Below are positions 28,874 through 36,746 of a DNA stretch of 64,000 bases, one piece after another (the stretch's first letter is position 1; each line of letters opens with the position of its first letter). A program made the position numbers and the translations under genes. Source of the stretch: Clostridia bacterium (GTDB lineage Bacteria > Bacillota > Clostridia > Christensenellales > Aristaeellaceae). The notes beneath the pieces are model-generated. The model saw only the letters and a list, made by a program, of their open reading frames with translations, was not told where the DNA came from and ran no database searches. Location: the NCBI GenBank assembly GCA_017484085.1, contig JAFUTW010000037.1, forward strand, positions 34,369-98,368, in the 5' to 3' direction.

Positions 28874-29638
28874 TCAAAAGTTATCATGGGTGCACTTATG
28901 TCTGATTTCAATTAATGCATATACTAGAACAAGCACAGAACAAATACAAATCGCGACGTATAGTTTTCTTTGATCCTTTTCCATTAGAACGGTATGGTTA
29001 CGTTGATAGAGTTCATAGGCATCAGAATGATCATAGATTGTCTTAGTGATTCCATTTTCCTTTGAAATGATTAATCTACCTTCTGACATATTTGCAATTG
29101 ACCACTCGGATTCATAATACATTGAATATGATTCATTACCAAATGTGTAGCCGGGTATTTCATAATAATCAATGGTACCTTTATTAATGTTGACTTTAGC
29201 AATTGTTGCTGGATAAACGCGATAACTTACTGCTATGAAATTATCAGGCTCCGGGGTCAGTGCAATTCCTGTATAATCTGCACATGATAGTTTATATCCA
29301 TATAGGAAATTCCCATCTGTATCAAAGCAGAATACCTGCGTGTTACCATAATCAGAACCCCGAAAATGAAGGAGCAATCGCTCTCCTTGTATTACGGCGG
29401 CATCTGGATCCCAAGGGGGAATATCATCAACAGATTGCTTGCAAATCAAGGAAAAGTCGTGTTTGGCTTTTTCCAATACGGAACCCGTTGCCTTTGGAAA
29501 ATCTAAAAGGTTTATATAATAGTTTTCTGCAACTGCAGAACAGCTAAAGAACAGCAGAAAAAGAAAGACAGACAACAAATGCTTAGTTCTCTTCCTGTAG
29601 GCGTGGTATCTTACAAAAAGCATTGTCTTATATCGCAC
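28874..29638 (-). CDS. Exported protein with C-terminal membrane anchor, unknown function
   Basis: 254 residues (GTG 29638; an ATG five codons later is equally possible). An N-terminal signal (KHLLSVFLFLLFFSCSAVAE) leads to a ~190-residue outer domain with beta-propeller-like strands (FCFDTDGNFLYGYKLS, KVNINKGTIDYYEIPGY), then a C-terminal membrane helix (VAICICSVLVLVYALIEI) and a short basic tail: a type I membrane protein. The strand pattern resembles blade repeats of WD/NHL-like sensors, an inference only. The ribosome site is weak. Confidence 0.6.
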   Translation of the reverse strand: MRYKTMLFVRYHAYRKRTKHLLSVFLFLLFFSCSAVAENYYINLLDFPKATGSVLEKAKHDFSLICKQSVDDIPPWDPDAAVIQGERLLLHFRGSDYGNTQVFCFDTDGNFLYGYKLSCADYTGIALTPEPDNFIAVSYRVYPATIAKVNINKGTIDYYEIPGYTFGNESYSMYYESEWSIANMSEGRLIISKENGITKTIYDHSDAYELYQRNHTVLMEKDQRKLYVAICICSVLVLVYALIEIRHKCTHDNF

Positions 29639-29776
29639 TCTTGTTATGTTGTATATGAGTATGACATGATTACCGCGAGGGAAGCCCAGTGGAATCGCAC
29701 TAATACAGGGCTAGCCCTAAGAGTCTTGAAGAATGGGTATGAGATTAGCAGTGATGAGACTATTGGTGTTGGTCTC

Positions 29777-30229
29777 TTAAGATAAATCTAGAAGGGTAAT
29801 CTTTTTACATGCGATAGAAATAAGTCCGTCACTTAAAACAATTAACATGTGTATATCGCTATCTTTGGCAAACCACACATCTAAGACCTGCGAGAGATGA
29901 GGTATCTTACGCTTATCAATCGGAGTGGAGAAGGGTTCAGAAGTAAACGCATTGTCTAATCGCAAAGAAGAGATTCCCTCAAAGCCTATGGTTACTGTTT
30001 TTTCATCCTGGCTTTGTATAAGAACAAGATGAAGCTCTTCATTGGTGATATTGAGTTGCGTGAGAAGCCAGTCATGAAAATGCGTTTTTTCGTATATCTG
30101 TTGTATTCCCTGTGGAATGGTGTTTTTGCAATCGTTATAATACTGTGTTAGAATTGGAATTCCATTAGAGTTGAAAAACGAATATACATCATAGCCATCT
30201 TTAAGAGCCGATGCAAAAACAGATAACAT
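29777..30229 (-). CDS. Hypothetical protein, 150 residues
   Basis: No signal peptide or membrane segment. GCAGGAGGATAAG directly precedes the ATG, a strong ribosome site. The C-terminal half reads as alternating strands (KTVTIGFEGISSLRLDN, DIHMLIVLSDGLISIACKKI). No recognised family. It is divergent from the exported gene at 30322; the ~92-base gap should hold both promoters, but I could not define them. Confidence 0.6.
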   Translation of the reverse strand: MLSVFASALKDGYDVYSFFNSNGIPILTQYYNDCKNTIPQGIQQIYEKTHFHDWLLTQLNITNEELHLVLIQSQDEKTVTIGFEGISSLRLDNAFTSEPFSTPIDKRKIPHLSQVLDVWFAKDSDIHMLIVLSDGLISIACKKITLLDLS

Positions 30230-30321
30230 CTTATCCTCCTGCAGTATGTATCCTCTTTGATGAAATACAAGTGTTGGAGCACCTTAAATCATAATTCCGG
30301 TTTACGAAGGGAGTGACTATT

Positions 30322-30942
30322 TTGGGCCAAATAGTAAGAAAGCTGATCATTTTACCCATCCTCATGCTTGTCTTTGCAGGCATTGCTCTTGCTGATACGG
30401 ATGAGGATTATGAAATAAACGGCGATTTGCTCAATTCGATTATCTCTTCTATAGATGATGCATCGATTGTCACTTTTGATATGACAAGCATGGACATCGC
30501 AGAGGGTAATGGTTTCATCTATCTGATCACCCAGGATGACGGAGGTCTTGCTTTTCACATCTGCGAAGTTACGCAGAATCAACTGAAGCAGATGTATTCT
30601 TCCAGCGAAATTCTGTATCAAAACCGGGGTATCCCGGGGATATCCGTCGAAACGGATGGTGAGGTTACGGTTTTTTATGAAACCGGCGGGGGGATAACGA
30701 TCATAAATACGAACGGCTCATGGCAGATGGCGGGGTATAACATCGTCAACGAAAGCCACGAAACGATCAGCGTGGGATTCATCGATGATCAAACGATAGA
30801 GGTTACGATAATAGATCAGAATGGAGAGGTGAAACAGCGCGGCTCGTCCCCGATTTCCCGCCGCATCTCTCTCCGGTTCGAGGATATCGACATCCGATTG
30901 TTGCCGCAGACCTTATCTGAGATTCAACAATTGTCGCAATAA
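30322..30942 (+). CDS. Exported protein of unknown function
   Basis: 206 residues from TTG 30322, which has AGGGAG eight bases upstream; GTG 30313 overlaps that site. Signal peptide (LIILPILMLVFAGIALA) then a domain of repeated beta-strand pairs (GNGFIYLITQDDGGLAFHI, VETDGEVTVFYETGGGITII, DQTIEVTIIDQNGEV), suggesting a beta-propeller or beta-sandwich exodomain. Base composition is less A+T-biased than its neighbours. No family recognised. Confidence 0.62.
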   Translation: MGQIVRKLIILPILMLVFAGIALADTDEDYEINGDLLNSIISSIDDASIVTFDMTSMDIAEGNGFIYLITQDDGGLAFHICEVTQNQLKQMYSSSEILYQNRGIPGISVETDGEVTVFYETGGGITIINTNGSWQMAGYNIVNESHETISVGFIDDQTIEVTIIDQNGEVKQRGSSPISRRISLRFEDIDIRLLPQTLSEIQQLSQ

Positions 30943-30969
30943 AAGCAGTCCGTTGAACCGTACTATCGC

Positions 30970-31086
30970 AGGCTTGCCCAGCGCACCGCACGAAAAAGTA
31001 TATCCCATCCGTTCCTTCTACAGGTGAGCTATGATTCTTTCTGCTTTGAGTATACTCCGTGACAACACCGCCTGCAACCATTTTGT
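30970..31086 (+). repeat. Dispersed repeat, copy 2
   Basis: About 117 bases, closely matching 34481-34600. Positions 31035-31079 are identical over 45 bases to 34549-34593. It lies in the 300-base gap between two plus-strand genes, which otherwise shows nothing I can assign. GCAGGC near its left end and GCCTGC near its right end are complementary, but this pairing is absent from copy 3. Confidence 0.85.
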
Positions 31087-31242
31087 GTGCATGCTGCTGT
31101 GGTGAAGCGTGGAATGTACAGCGGTGTCGCTCTTCATTGATACACGATGGATGAATAGGCTTTCACTGTTTAATACGCTTGACTTTTTAACTGACCGGCC
31201 ACATAATCGAGTACATCGTTACTGAAAACAATGGGGGGATGA

Positions 31243-31698
31243 ATGATGCGAAGGGTATTATTCGCTGTTCTCCTTGTATTAACAGGTTTTTCGTACATAT
31301 CGTATGCAGATAGTTTATAGGATTATCGTTTTTTTGATCTACAGACCGAATACAATTCTTTGAGAGATACAGATACTTCTCCTATCAACGAGGGATTCTT
31401 AACGATTCGAGAAAGCTCAATAATTACTGAGCTTTCTCTTGCGATTGATCCTCTGCCGAACAAGATCATGCTTATTAATCATGATCCCGAGGTAACATCC
31501 GGCGTGGATGAAGACTTTGAGTGGATTGAATTTGCTATGCCTGATGAGCATAATCCGTCCAGATTCCAATATGAAGGGCAATATGACAGAAGAGTATCTC
31601 GTATCTATTATGTACTTCTATATGATGACGAAGAAACCGAAGTGTGGTTTAATAACGAAAAATTTGAAGTTGGCGTTTTGACAGAGGTTCATTTTTAA
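31243..31698 (+). pseudogene. Exported-protein gene interrupted by an in-frame TAG
   Basis: An ATG at 31243 after GGGGGGATGA encodes a clean signal peptide (MMRRVLFAVLLVLTGFSYIS followed by YADSL), then TAG at 31318-31320, after which the same frame stays open for 125 codons (DYRFFDLQTEYNSLRDTDTS onwards) to a TAA at 31698. The downstream part is an acidic small domain rich in Asp and Glu (FEWIEFAMPDEHNPSRFQYE). A single base change explains the break. As intact RF1 is present, loss of function is likelier than recoding; a sequencing error is also possible. No family recognised. Confidence 0.75.
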
Positions 31699-31760
31699 TT
31701 ACAAGTATGTAATCAGTAGATAGCACAAAGGGGCTAACCCCAGTAAAACCAAGAAGGAAA

Positions 31761-31778
31761 AAACAGGCGCGCCTGTTT
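31761..31778. terminator. Palindrome, possible weak terminator
   Basis: Perfect 18-base palindrome AAACAGGCGCGCCTGTTT, preceded by an A run and followed by GTAAG. About 60 bases after the interrupted gene. Confidence 0.4.
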
Positions 31779-31804
31779 GTAAGAGCGTTCATTACCAATG
31801 AAAG

Positions 31805-31829
31805 TTGCTGCGCCAGTAAAGCGCAGCAA
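31805..31829. terminator. Hairpin upstream of the 31935 gene
   Basis: Perfect 9-bp stem TTGCTGCGC/GCGCAGCAA with a 7-base loop. There is no strong T run, so it could be a terminator or a leader structure. The rest of 31699-31934 shows nothing else clear. Confidence 0.4.
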
Positions 31830-31934
31830 TGATTTTAAACCTTGTTATCAGTTTTCAGGTGGGCATTCATTCTGCAATGCAGTTCGTTACTTGCCCTTTG
31901 TATCCAAACTTTCTTATAAGGAGGATTCACAGTT

Positions 31935-32645
31935 ATGCGAAGGTTTTCAATCTTTTTCCTGCTCCTGTTAATGGCTTCTTTTCCGGTTTTTATCAGGGGA
32001 GAAGAGGCTGGATGGTATAATCCTCAGGGAGGGAAGAAGTATCACAGAATCGGAATATGCGATACGATCGATCAGCAATATTGGCATGCCATGCAAATCA
32101 TCTTTATATCCGAAGCCGAGGATAAGGGCCTGAAGAAATGCGAAACCTGCTTTGCTGAGGATTATCTGTATGAGCGGTTTATCAGGTTTACCCAGCAGGC
32201 GGATAGAATCCGTCTGAATGAAGAAAGCGTTCTTGCTTATGCATCCGATTATGTAATGGCATTATCGATGATGGATGAGTATACACAAACGCATCCGGAT
32301 TACAATTATCAGTTTGAGGCGGAAACCTTCGCAAATTGGACGGAAGAAGAAATTGCAGCTTTCGGTTGGTGGAAATGCTCTCTGGCACCAAAGGATGAGC
32401 TACAGTGGGATCAGGTTGTTTTACTCGGATACGCTTATCTTGACCAGGTATGCCGTGTTAATAAAGATAAACTGATGTACTATTTTTCGGATCCCATGTA
32501 CCATATTCTTCCCGATGGAAGCACCCGCTGGAGAATCAGTATGCAGGTCGCGTTGAACTATGGAAAAGTCTCGTTGCCTCATCGATCATACGATATCTAT
32601 ATCAACACGAAAAATGCAGAATTGCTGGACATAGAAAAGCATTAA
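31935..32645 (+). CDS. Exported protein with YNPxGGKxYH...CxxC metal-binding-like motif
   Basis: 236 residues, AAGGAGG at 31918-31924 before the ATG. Signal peptide (FSIFFLLLLMASFPVFIRG), then WYNPQGGKKYHRIGIC, a spacer of about 30 residues, and GLKKCETCF: the His/Cys pattern of small Ada-like or secreted zinc-site modules in Firmicutes. The rest is helical (LNEESVLAYASDYVMALSMM) followed by a strand-rich end (RWRISMQVALNYGKVSLPH). A related Cys motif occurs in the gene at 47840. Function unknown; metal binding is inferred. Confidence 0.65.
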   Translation: MRRFSIFFLLLLMASFPVFIRGEEAGWYNPQGGKKYHRIGICDTIDQQYWHAMQIIFISEAEDKGLKKCETCFAEDYLYERFIRFTQQADRIRLNEESVLAYASDYVMALSMMDEYTQTHPDYNYQFEAETFANWTEEEIAAFGWWKCSLAPKDELQWDQVVLLGYAYLDQVCRVNKDKLMYYFSDPMYHILPDGSTRWRISMQVALNYGKVSLPHRSYDIYINTKNAELLDIEKH

Positions 32646-32715
32646 GATCTTCCGTACAGTGACGCTGCGGGGTAGAGAATGGTGTTTAAGGATCAAAAAC
32701 GCCGCTTTGAAATCG

Positions 32716-33108
32716 TTATTCTTCATATTCAATATTGTTAATCAAACACCAAGATTCTGCGGCAATTCTCAGAATGCTTTGTTCATAATTATGCCAGACA
32801 GAAAACAGGTCGTTGTCGTCAATATATATTTTGAATTCGCGATCAAAATCTTTTGAACCCCTACAGCTCAAATCTTCAATCAGTTTTGCCTTTTCAATGC
32901 TTCGCAGGAACTCTTTTTCTGCTGTTATCATGTCAACGGCAAAAACCGGACATACATCGCCGTTATGGCTTAATTCGTCAAGAATTTCTTTTGAATCATT
33001 GACGAAGAAAAACTGATCATCACTTTTATTGTAATACCAATGGTGATGAATTCTATTATGCTCATCCCGATAACACCTGCCGTAGTAGACTATATCTATT
33101 AATTTCAT
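32716..33108 (-). CDS. Hypothetical acidic protein, 130 residues
   Basis: No signal peptide. Begins MKLIDIVYYGRCYRDEHNRI, with HHHWYYNKSDDQFFFVND and a helical DMITAEKEFLRSIEKAKLIE stretch. Acidic composition and small size would suit an immunity-type or antitoxin-type protein, but nothing in the sequence proves this. A weak AAAGGA site precedes the ATG. Convergent with the gene ending at 32645. Confidence 0.55.
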   Translation of the reverse strand: MKLIDIVYYGRCYRDEHNRIHHHWYYNKSDDQFFFVNDSKEILDELSHNGDVCPVFAVDMITAEKEFLRSIEKAKLIEDLSCRGSKDFDREFKIYIDDNDLFSVWHNYEQSILRIAAESWCLINNIEYEE

Positions 33109-33172
33109 GACATTCTTTATCCTTTAAACCATTAATGTATTGCTTATGCACTATACCAAATTGAAAAGTAAA

Positions 33173-33733
33173 TTATTCATTATCTACATATGGATCTGTT
33201 AGGGCTGCAATTACTCCGTCGTGATTAATCCATGCATTGTCATATCCGTATCGTGTCTTATATGTTACCATTCCATACCCTCCGGAGAATGGTTCTGCCC
33301 ATTCCCATTGGGGTGGAATTACAATGCTTCCATGATTATCTAAATAACCGAATTTACCGCCAATCGAAACAGGTGCTAAATTCTCCTCGAAACGAAAAAA
33401 ATCATCGAAAATGAATCCACTAAAGTATTCATCGGATGGCAAGTATATCGCTATAGATGCTTGATTGTCATCCTTTAAGATATTATAAACACAAACTTTG
33501 AAACTATCACCAGAAGAATAATCGTTAAAAGAGTATATATCGCTAAGTATAATTCTATCTTCAATCGGGGTATGCATTGGCATTGAGTCAGCATCAAAGA
33601 CTGCGTAGTATGATGTATCATTTTCAATAACTTGTTTGACTTCTGGAATATAATCCTCTTCCGCGAAGCACTGGGCGAAAGGAATGGAGAACACAAATAA
33701 TAATAACCTCAATTTGTAAACAAAGCTAAGCAC
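33173..33733 (-). CDS. Exported WG-repeat-like protein
   Basis: 186 residues. Signal peptide (LRLLLFVFSIPFAQCFAEE) then an unrecognised region, and from about residue 120 a WG/KWG-type unit: FEENLAPVSIGGKFGYLDNH followed by GSIVIPPQWEWAEPFSGGYG and a partial second unit (KTRYGYDNAWINHDGVI). WG repeats form small beta units in secreted bacterial proteins, commonly in interaction roles. The repeat-like end is well supported; the function is unknown. GGAGGAT lies upstream of the ATG. Confidence 0.68.
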   Translation of the reverse strand: MLSFVYKLRLLLFVFSIPFAQCFAEEDYIPEVKQVIENDTSYYAVFDADSMPMHTPIEDRIILSDIYSFNDYSSGDSFKVCVYNILKDDNQASIAIYLPSDEYFSGFIFDDFFRFEENLAPVSIGGKFGYLDNHGSIVIPPQWEWAEPFSGGYGMVTYKTRYGYDNAWINHDGVIAALTDPYVDNE

Positions 33734-33871
33734 AGATATCCTCCCTTAAGAGTTAAATAGTCTTCAATCGACATTCAACTATTCCAAATTGAATTATTAA
33801 CCACCACTCATTATATGCTTTAGCCCAAACCACTTTTCAGAACCCCAGTTTTGTCAGATCGAAACAGTACA

Positions 33872-34444
33872 TTAACGCTTTAAATGAAAAAGAGAAGAGA
33901 ACGCATGCTCTGCTTCACGTATAGACCTTGCATCCGCGATTGGCCGAATCATGCCTGAATCTAATAAACCCAGCGTTCTTGTGGCGATTGAAATATCGAT
34001 GATTGACGGCGCGATTTCAAAATCATCTAAGCAATCGCTTATAGTGTGGGATGTCAACTCTTGACCTTGCTGGCAAATTCCCATTATCCATATATCATCA
34101 TCAAAATTAGAACAATAAACGATAGGTAAGGAAATGCTGCTTGATAGTTTTATCGCTGCGTCTTGGATAGTCTCAAATGTCAGCTCTTGGTCCTTTATAA
34201 GCCACAGGTCATCACACCAACGAATAGAAAGACGATCTTCAAATGCATTCTGAGCAGAAGATCTGTATAAGTCAATGATAACATCCGAAGGCTCTTCTTT
34301 ATACTTGTATCTCCATCTCTCTATATCTTTCTTTACAATTTCTTCAATTGATCCACTTGGTAATGCAAAGCTTGCACGGATTCTTTCATCTGAAAGTGTA
34401 TGTGCGTTATCCTTTATTACTATTAAAGCATATTTTTTGCCCAT
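33872..34444 (-). CDS. Hypothetical protein, 190 residues
   Basis: ATG at 34444 has AAGGAGAG seven bases upstream; the longer in-frame start at 34516 would enter repeat copy 3. No signal peptide. Reads as mixed alpha/beta: KKYALIVIKDNAHTLSDERI, DVIIDLYRSSAQNAFEDRLS, SSISLPIVYCSNFDDDIWIM. Probably cytoplasmic. No family recognised. Confidence 0.58.
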   Translation of the reverse strand: MGKKYALIVIKDNAHTLSDERIRASFALPSGSIEEIVKKDIERWRYKYKEEPSDVIIDLYRSSAQNAFEDRLSIRWCDDLWLIKDQELTFETIQDAAIKLSSSISLPIVYCSNFDDDIWIMGICQQGQELTSHTISDCLDDFEIAPSIIDISIATRTLGLLDSGMIRPIADARSIREAEHAFSSLFHLKR

Positions 34445-34480
34445 TTTGCTCTCCTTATAACAAGCTGCCTTACCGGCCTT

Positions 34481-34600
34481 GGCTTGCTTACTCTGCGCAC
34501 CACACGAAAAGCACATACCGTCCGTTCTCTTCTACAGGCGGACGATGCTTCTTTCTGCTTTGAGTATACTCCGTGACAACACCGCCTGCAACCGTTTTGT
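34481..34600 (+). repeat. Dispersed repeat, copy 3 at the island's right edge
   Basis: About 120 bases aligned along its length with copy 2, with 45 identical bases at 34549-34593. It ends about 30 bases before the ABC-importer terminator, where G+C-rich sequence resumes. Same orientation as the other copies. Confidence 0.85.
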
Positions 34601-34627
34601 ATGTGCCTCGTAATGAACAGTGAACCG

Positions 34628-34660
34628 AAAAAAGAGAGGAGCGGCTTACCGCTCCTCTCT
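34628..34660 (-). terminator. Terminator of the nucleoside-importer operon
   Basis: Minus strand: 12-bp stem AGAGAGGAGCGG/CCGCTCCTCTCT with a 4-base loop, followed by six T. It overlaps the last codons of the permease gene. Confidence 0.9.
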
Positions 34661-35641
34661 GAAATAGGGCAATCCCAGGCTTGCCGGGGGCTGGCTCTCG
34701 CGCTTGTTGCGCAGGCTGGTGAAGATCAGCACGATGATGGTGACGACGTAGGGGAGCATCTTGTAGAGCTCCTTCACGGCCAGGTTCATGCCGGAGGGAA
34801 TGTACATGTGCAGGATGTACAGCCCGCCGAAGAGGAAGGAGGCCAGCACGCCGATGTTCGGCCGCCATACCGTGAAGATGACCAGCGCGATGGCCAGCCA
34901 GCCGCGGTCGCCGAAGGCGTTGTTGGACCATACGCCGCTGGCGTAGTCCATGACGTAGTAGAGGCCGCCGAGGCCGGCGATCATGCTGCCGATGCAGGTG
35001 GCCGCGTACTTGTAGCGCCCGACGTTGATGCCGGCAGCATCCGCCGTGTTGGGGTTCTCACCCACGGCGCGCAGGTGCAATCCGAGGCGCGTGTGCCGCA
35101 GGATGTAGGAGACGATGAGCGCGACGGCGACGGCGACGTAAGCGAGGAATCCGTAGGAGAGGAACAGCTTGCCGAAGACGCCGCACTTGTCCGCAAAGGG
35201 CAGGGAACGGTGGAAGTACGCGCTGGTGGCGCTGAGCGCGATGGAGGGCACCGCGCTGCCGGACAGCTTGATGAGGGAGCCGCCGAAGAAGTTGCCGATG
35301 CCCACGCCGAAGGTGGTGAGCGCCAGGCCGGTCACGTTCTGGTTGGCGCGCAGGGTGACGGTGAGGAAGCAGTAGATAAACCCGGCCAGAAGGGATCCCA
35401 GCAGGCAGGTGCACAGCGGGATGGCGACAGCCAGGAAGCCGTTCATGTCCGCCGGGGTGGGCAGGGACTGCTCGTAGAGGAAGGCGCCGATGACGCCGCA
35501 GATGCCGCCGATGTACATGACGCCGGGAATGCCGAGGTTGAGGTTGCCGGATTTCTCCGTCAGCGTCTCGCCGGTGCTGCCGAAGAGCAGCGGGATGCCC
35601 TGCACGACGGCGCGGGGAATGAAGGAAATGAGATCGAACAT
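34646..35641 (-). CDS. ABC importer permease, nucleoside type (NupQ/YufQ-like)
   Basis: 331 residues, polytopic membrane protein of the BPD_transp_2 type. Begins MFDLISFIPRAVVQGIPLLF, with GETLTEKSGNLNLGIPGVMY and the cytoplasmic coupling loop HLRAVGENPNTADAAGINV, both typical of the second permease in BmpA-linked nucleoside importers. Starts one base after the first permease stops. Exact substrate is inferred from family only. Confidence 0.9.
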   Translation of the reverse strand: MFDLISFIPRAVVQGIPLLFGSTGETLTEKSGNLNLGIPGVMYIGGICGVIGAFLYEQSLPTPADMNGFLAVAIPLCTCLLGSLLAGFIYCFLTVTLRANQNVTGLALTTFGVGIGNFFGGSLIKLSGSAVPSIALSATSAYFHRSLPFADKCGVFGKLFLSYGFLAYVAVAVALIVSYILRHTRLGLHLRAVGENPNTADAAGINVGRYKYAATCIGSMIAGLGGLYYVMDYASGVWSNNAFGDRGWLAIALVIFTVWRPNIGVLASFLFGGLYILHMYIPSGMNLAVKELYKMLPYVVTIIVLIFTSLRNKRESQPPASLGLPYFREER

Positions 35642-35642
35642 C

Positions 35643-36746
35643 TTATTTAAGCTCCTTTCCCGCGGCGTGACGGAAGTTCAGCCGGTAGTTGATGAAGAAG
35701 TCGCTGCCGATGATGAAGAAGAGGATGATGCCGGTCAGGATATCGGCAAAGGACTGGTTGAGGCCGAAGTTGGTGGAGATCTCACCGGCGCCGCGCTCCA
35801 GGAAGACGATGAGGAAGCTGGTGAGGATCATCCATACGGGGTTGAACTTGGCCAGCCAGGAGACCATGACGGCGGTGAAGCCCCTGCCGCCGACCAGCGT
35901 GGTGGTCAGCGTGTGGTTGGTGCTGCCGACGAGCAGCAGGCCGGCCAGGCCGCAGATGCCGCCGGAAAGGAGCATGGTGCGGATGATGATGCGGTCCACC
36001 TTGATGCCGACGTAGCGCGCCGTACGCTCGCTTTCGCCGACGACGGCGATCTCATAGCCGTGCTTGGAGTAGCCGAGGTAGATATACATGAGCACGCAGA
36101 GCACCGCGACGATGATGATGTTGAGCAGGTACTTCTGCCCGCCGACGACAGGCAGCCAGCCGATCTCCGTGCGGGAGTTGATGACGCCGATCTGGCCGGA
36201 GCCCTTGGGCGACTCCCAGACGACGCAGAAGTAGGCGACCAGCTGCGTGGCGATGTAGTTCATCATCAGGGTGAACAGGGTCTCGTTGGTGTTCCAGCGC
36301 GCCTTGAAGATCGCGGGGATCGCCCCCCAGAGGGCGCCGGCCGCGATGCTGGTGACGACCATGCAGCAGATGATGGCCCAGTGCGGCAGCGTATCGCGCA
36401 GAAGGATCATGCAGGCGGCGCTGGCAAAGCAGCCGGCGAGTGCCTGGCCTTCGCCGCCGATGTTCCAAAAGCGCATCCGGAAGGCCGGAGTGACCGCCAG
36501 CGAGACGCACAGCAGCATGGAGATGTTCTGCATCAGCACCCAGATCTTGCGCGGGGTGCCGAAGGATCCGTTGATGATGGTGGCGTAGATGCGGATGGGG
36601 TTTTCGCCGGTCATCAGCATGGTGATGACCGCGCAGACGACGAGCGCCAGCAGCACGGCGGAGCCGCGGATGAGCCAGGAGACGTACCACTTGACTGCGC
36701 CGCGCTTGGAAATGTGAAAGAGGGGTTCACGCGTATCTTTATTCAT
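35643..36746 (-). CDS. ABC importer permease, nucleoside type (NupP/YufP-like)
   Basis: 367 residues. An N-terminal basic segment precedes about eight to nine hydrophobic helices; the coupling loop YGYEIAVVGESERTARYVGI matches this family. WNIGGEGQALAG near residue 90 resembles the N-I-G-x-E-G-Q block seen in BmpA-linked permeases. It overlaps the ATPase gene by eight bases, indicating coupled translation. Confidence 0.9.
   Translation of the reverse strand: MNKDTREPLFHISKRGAVKWYVSWLIRGSAVLLALVVCAVITMLMTGENPIRIYATIINGSFGTPRKIWVLMQNISMLLCVSLAVTPAFRMRFWNIGGEGQALAGCFASAACMILLRDTLPHWAIICCMVVTSIAAGALWGAIPAIFKARWNTNETLFTLMMNYIATQLVAYFCVVWESPKGSGQIGVINSRTEIGWLPVVGGQKYLLNIIIVAVLCVLMYIYLGYSKHGYEIAVVGESERTARYVGIKVDRIIIRTMLLSGGICGLAGLLLVGSTNHTLTTTLVGGRGFTAVMVSWLAKFNPVWMILTSFLIVFLERGAGEISTNFGLNQSFADILTGIILFFIIGSDFFINYRLNFRHAAGKELK

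Larger units (their letters stand above)
27640..34615. other. A+T-rich accessory island of unrecognised genes
   Basis: Between the M16 peptidase terminator and the ABC-importer terminator the sequence is plainly A+T-rich, and codons end in A or T far more often than in the flanking genes. It holds about ten small genes on both strands, none with a known housekeeping role, several with signal peptides, and three related repeats. No transposase, integrase or tRNA end was found, so transfer is inferred only from composition and content. Confidence 0.75.

Noticed and set aside
30803-31081. Minus-strand frame within repeat copy 2
   Set aside because: It runs through the repeat and the 3' end of the plus-strand gene; the DNA is better conserved than any translated product between copies.
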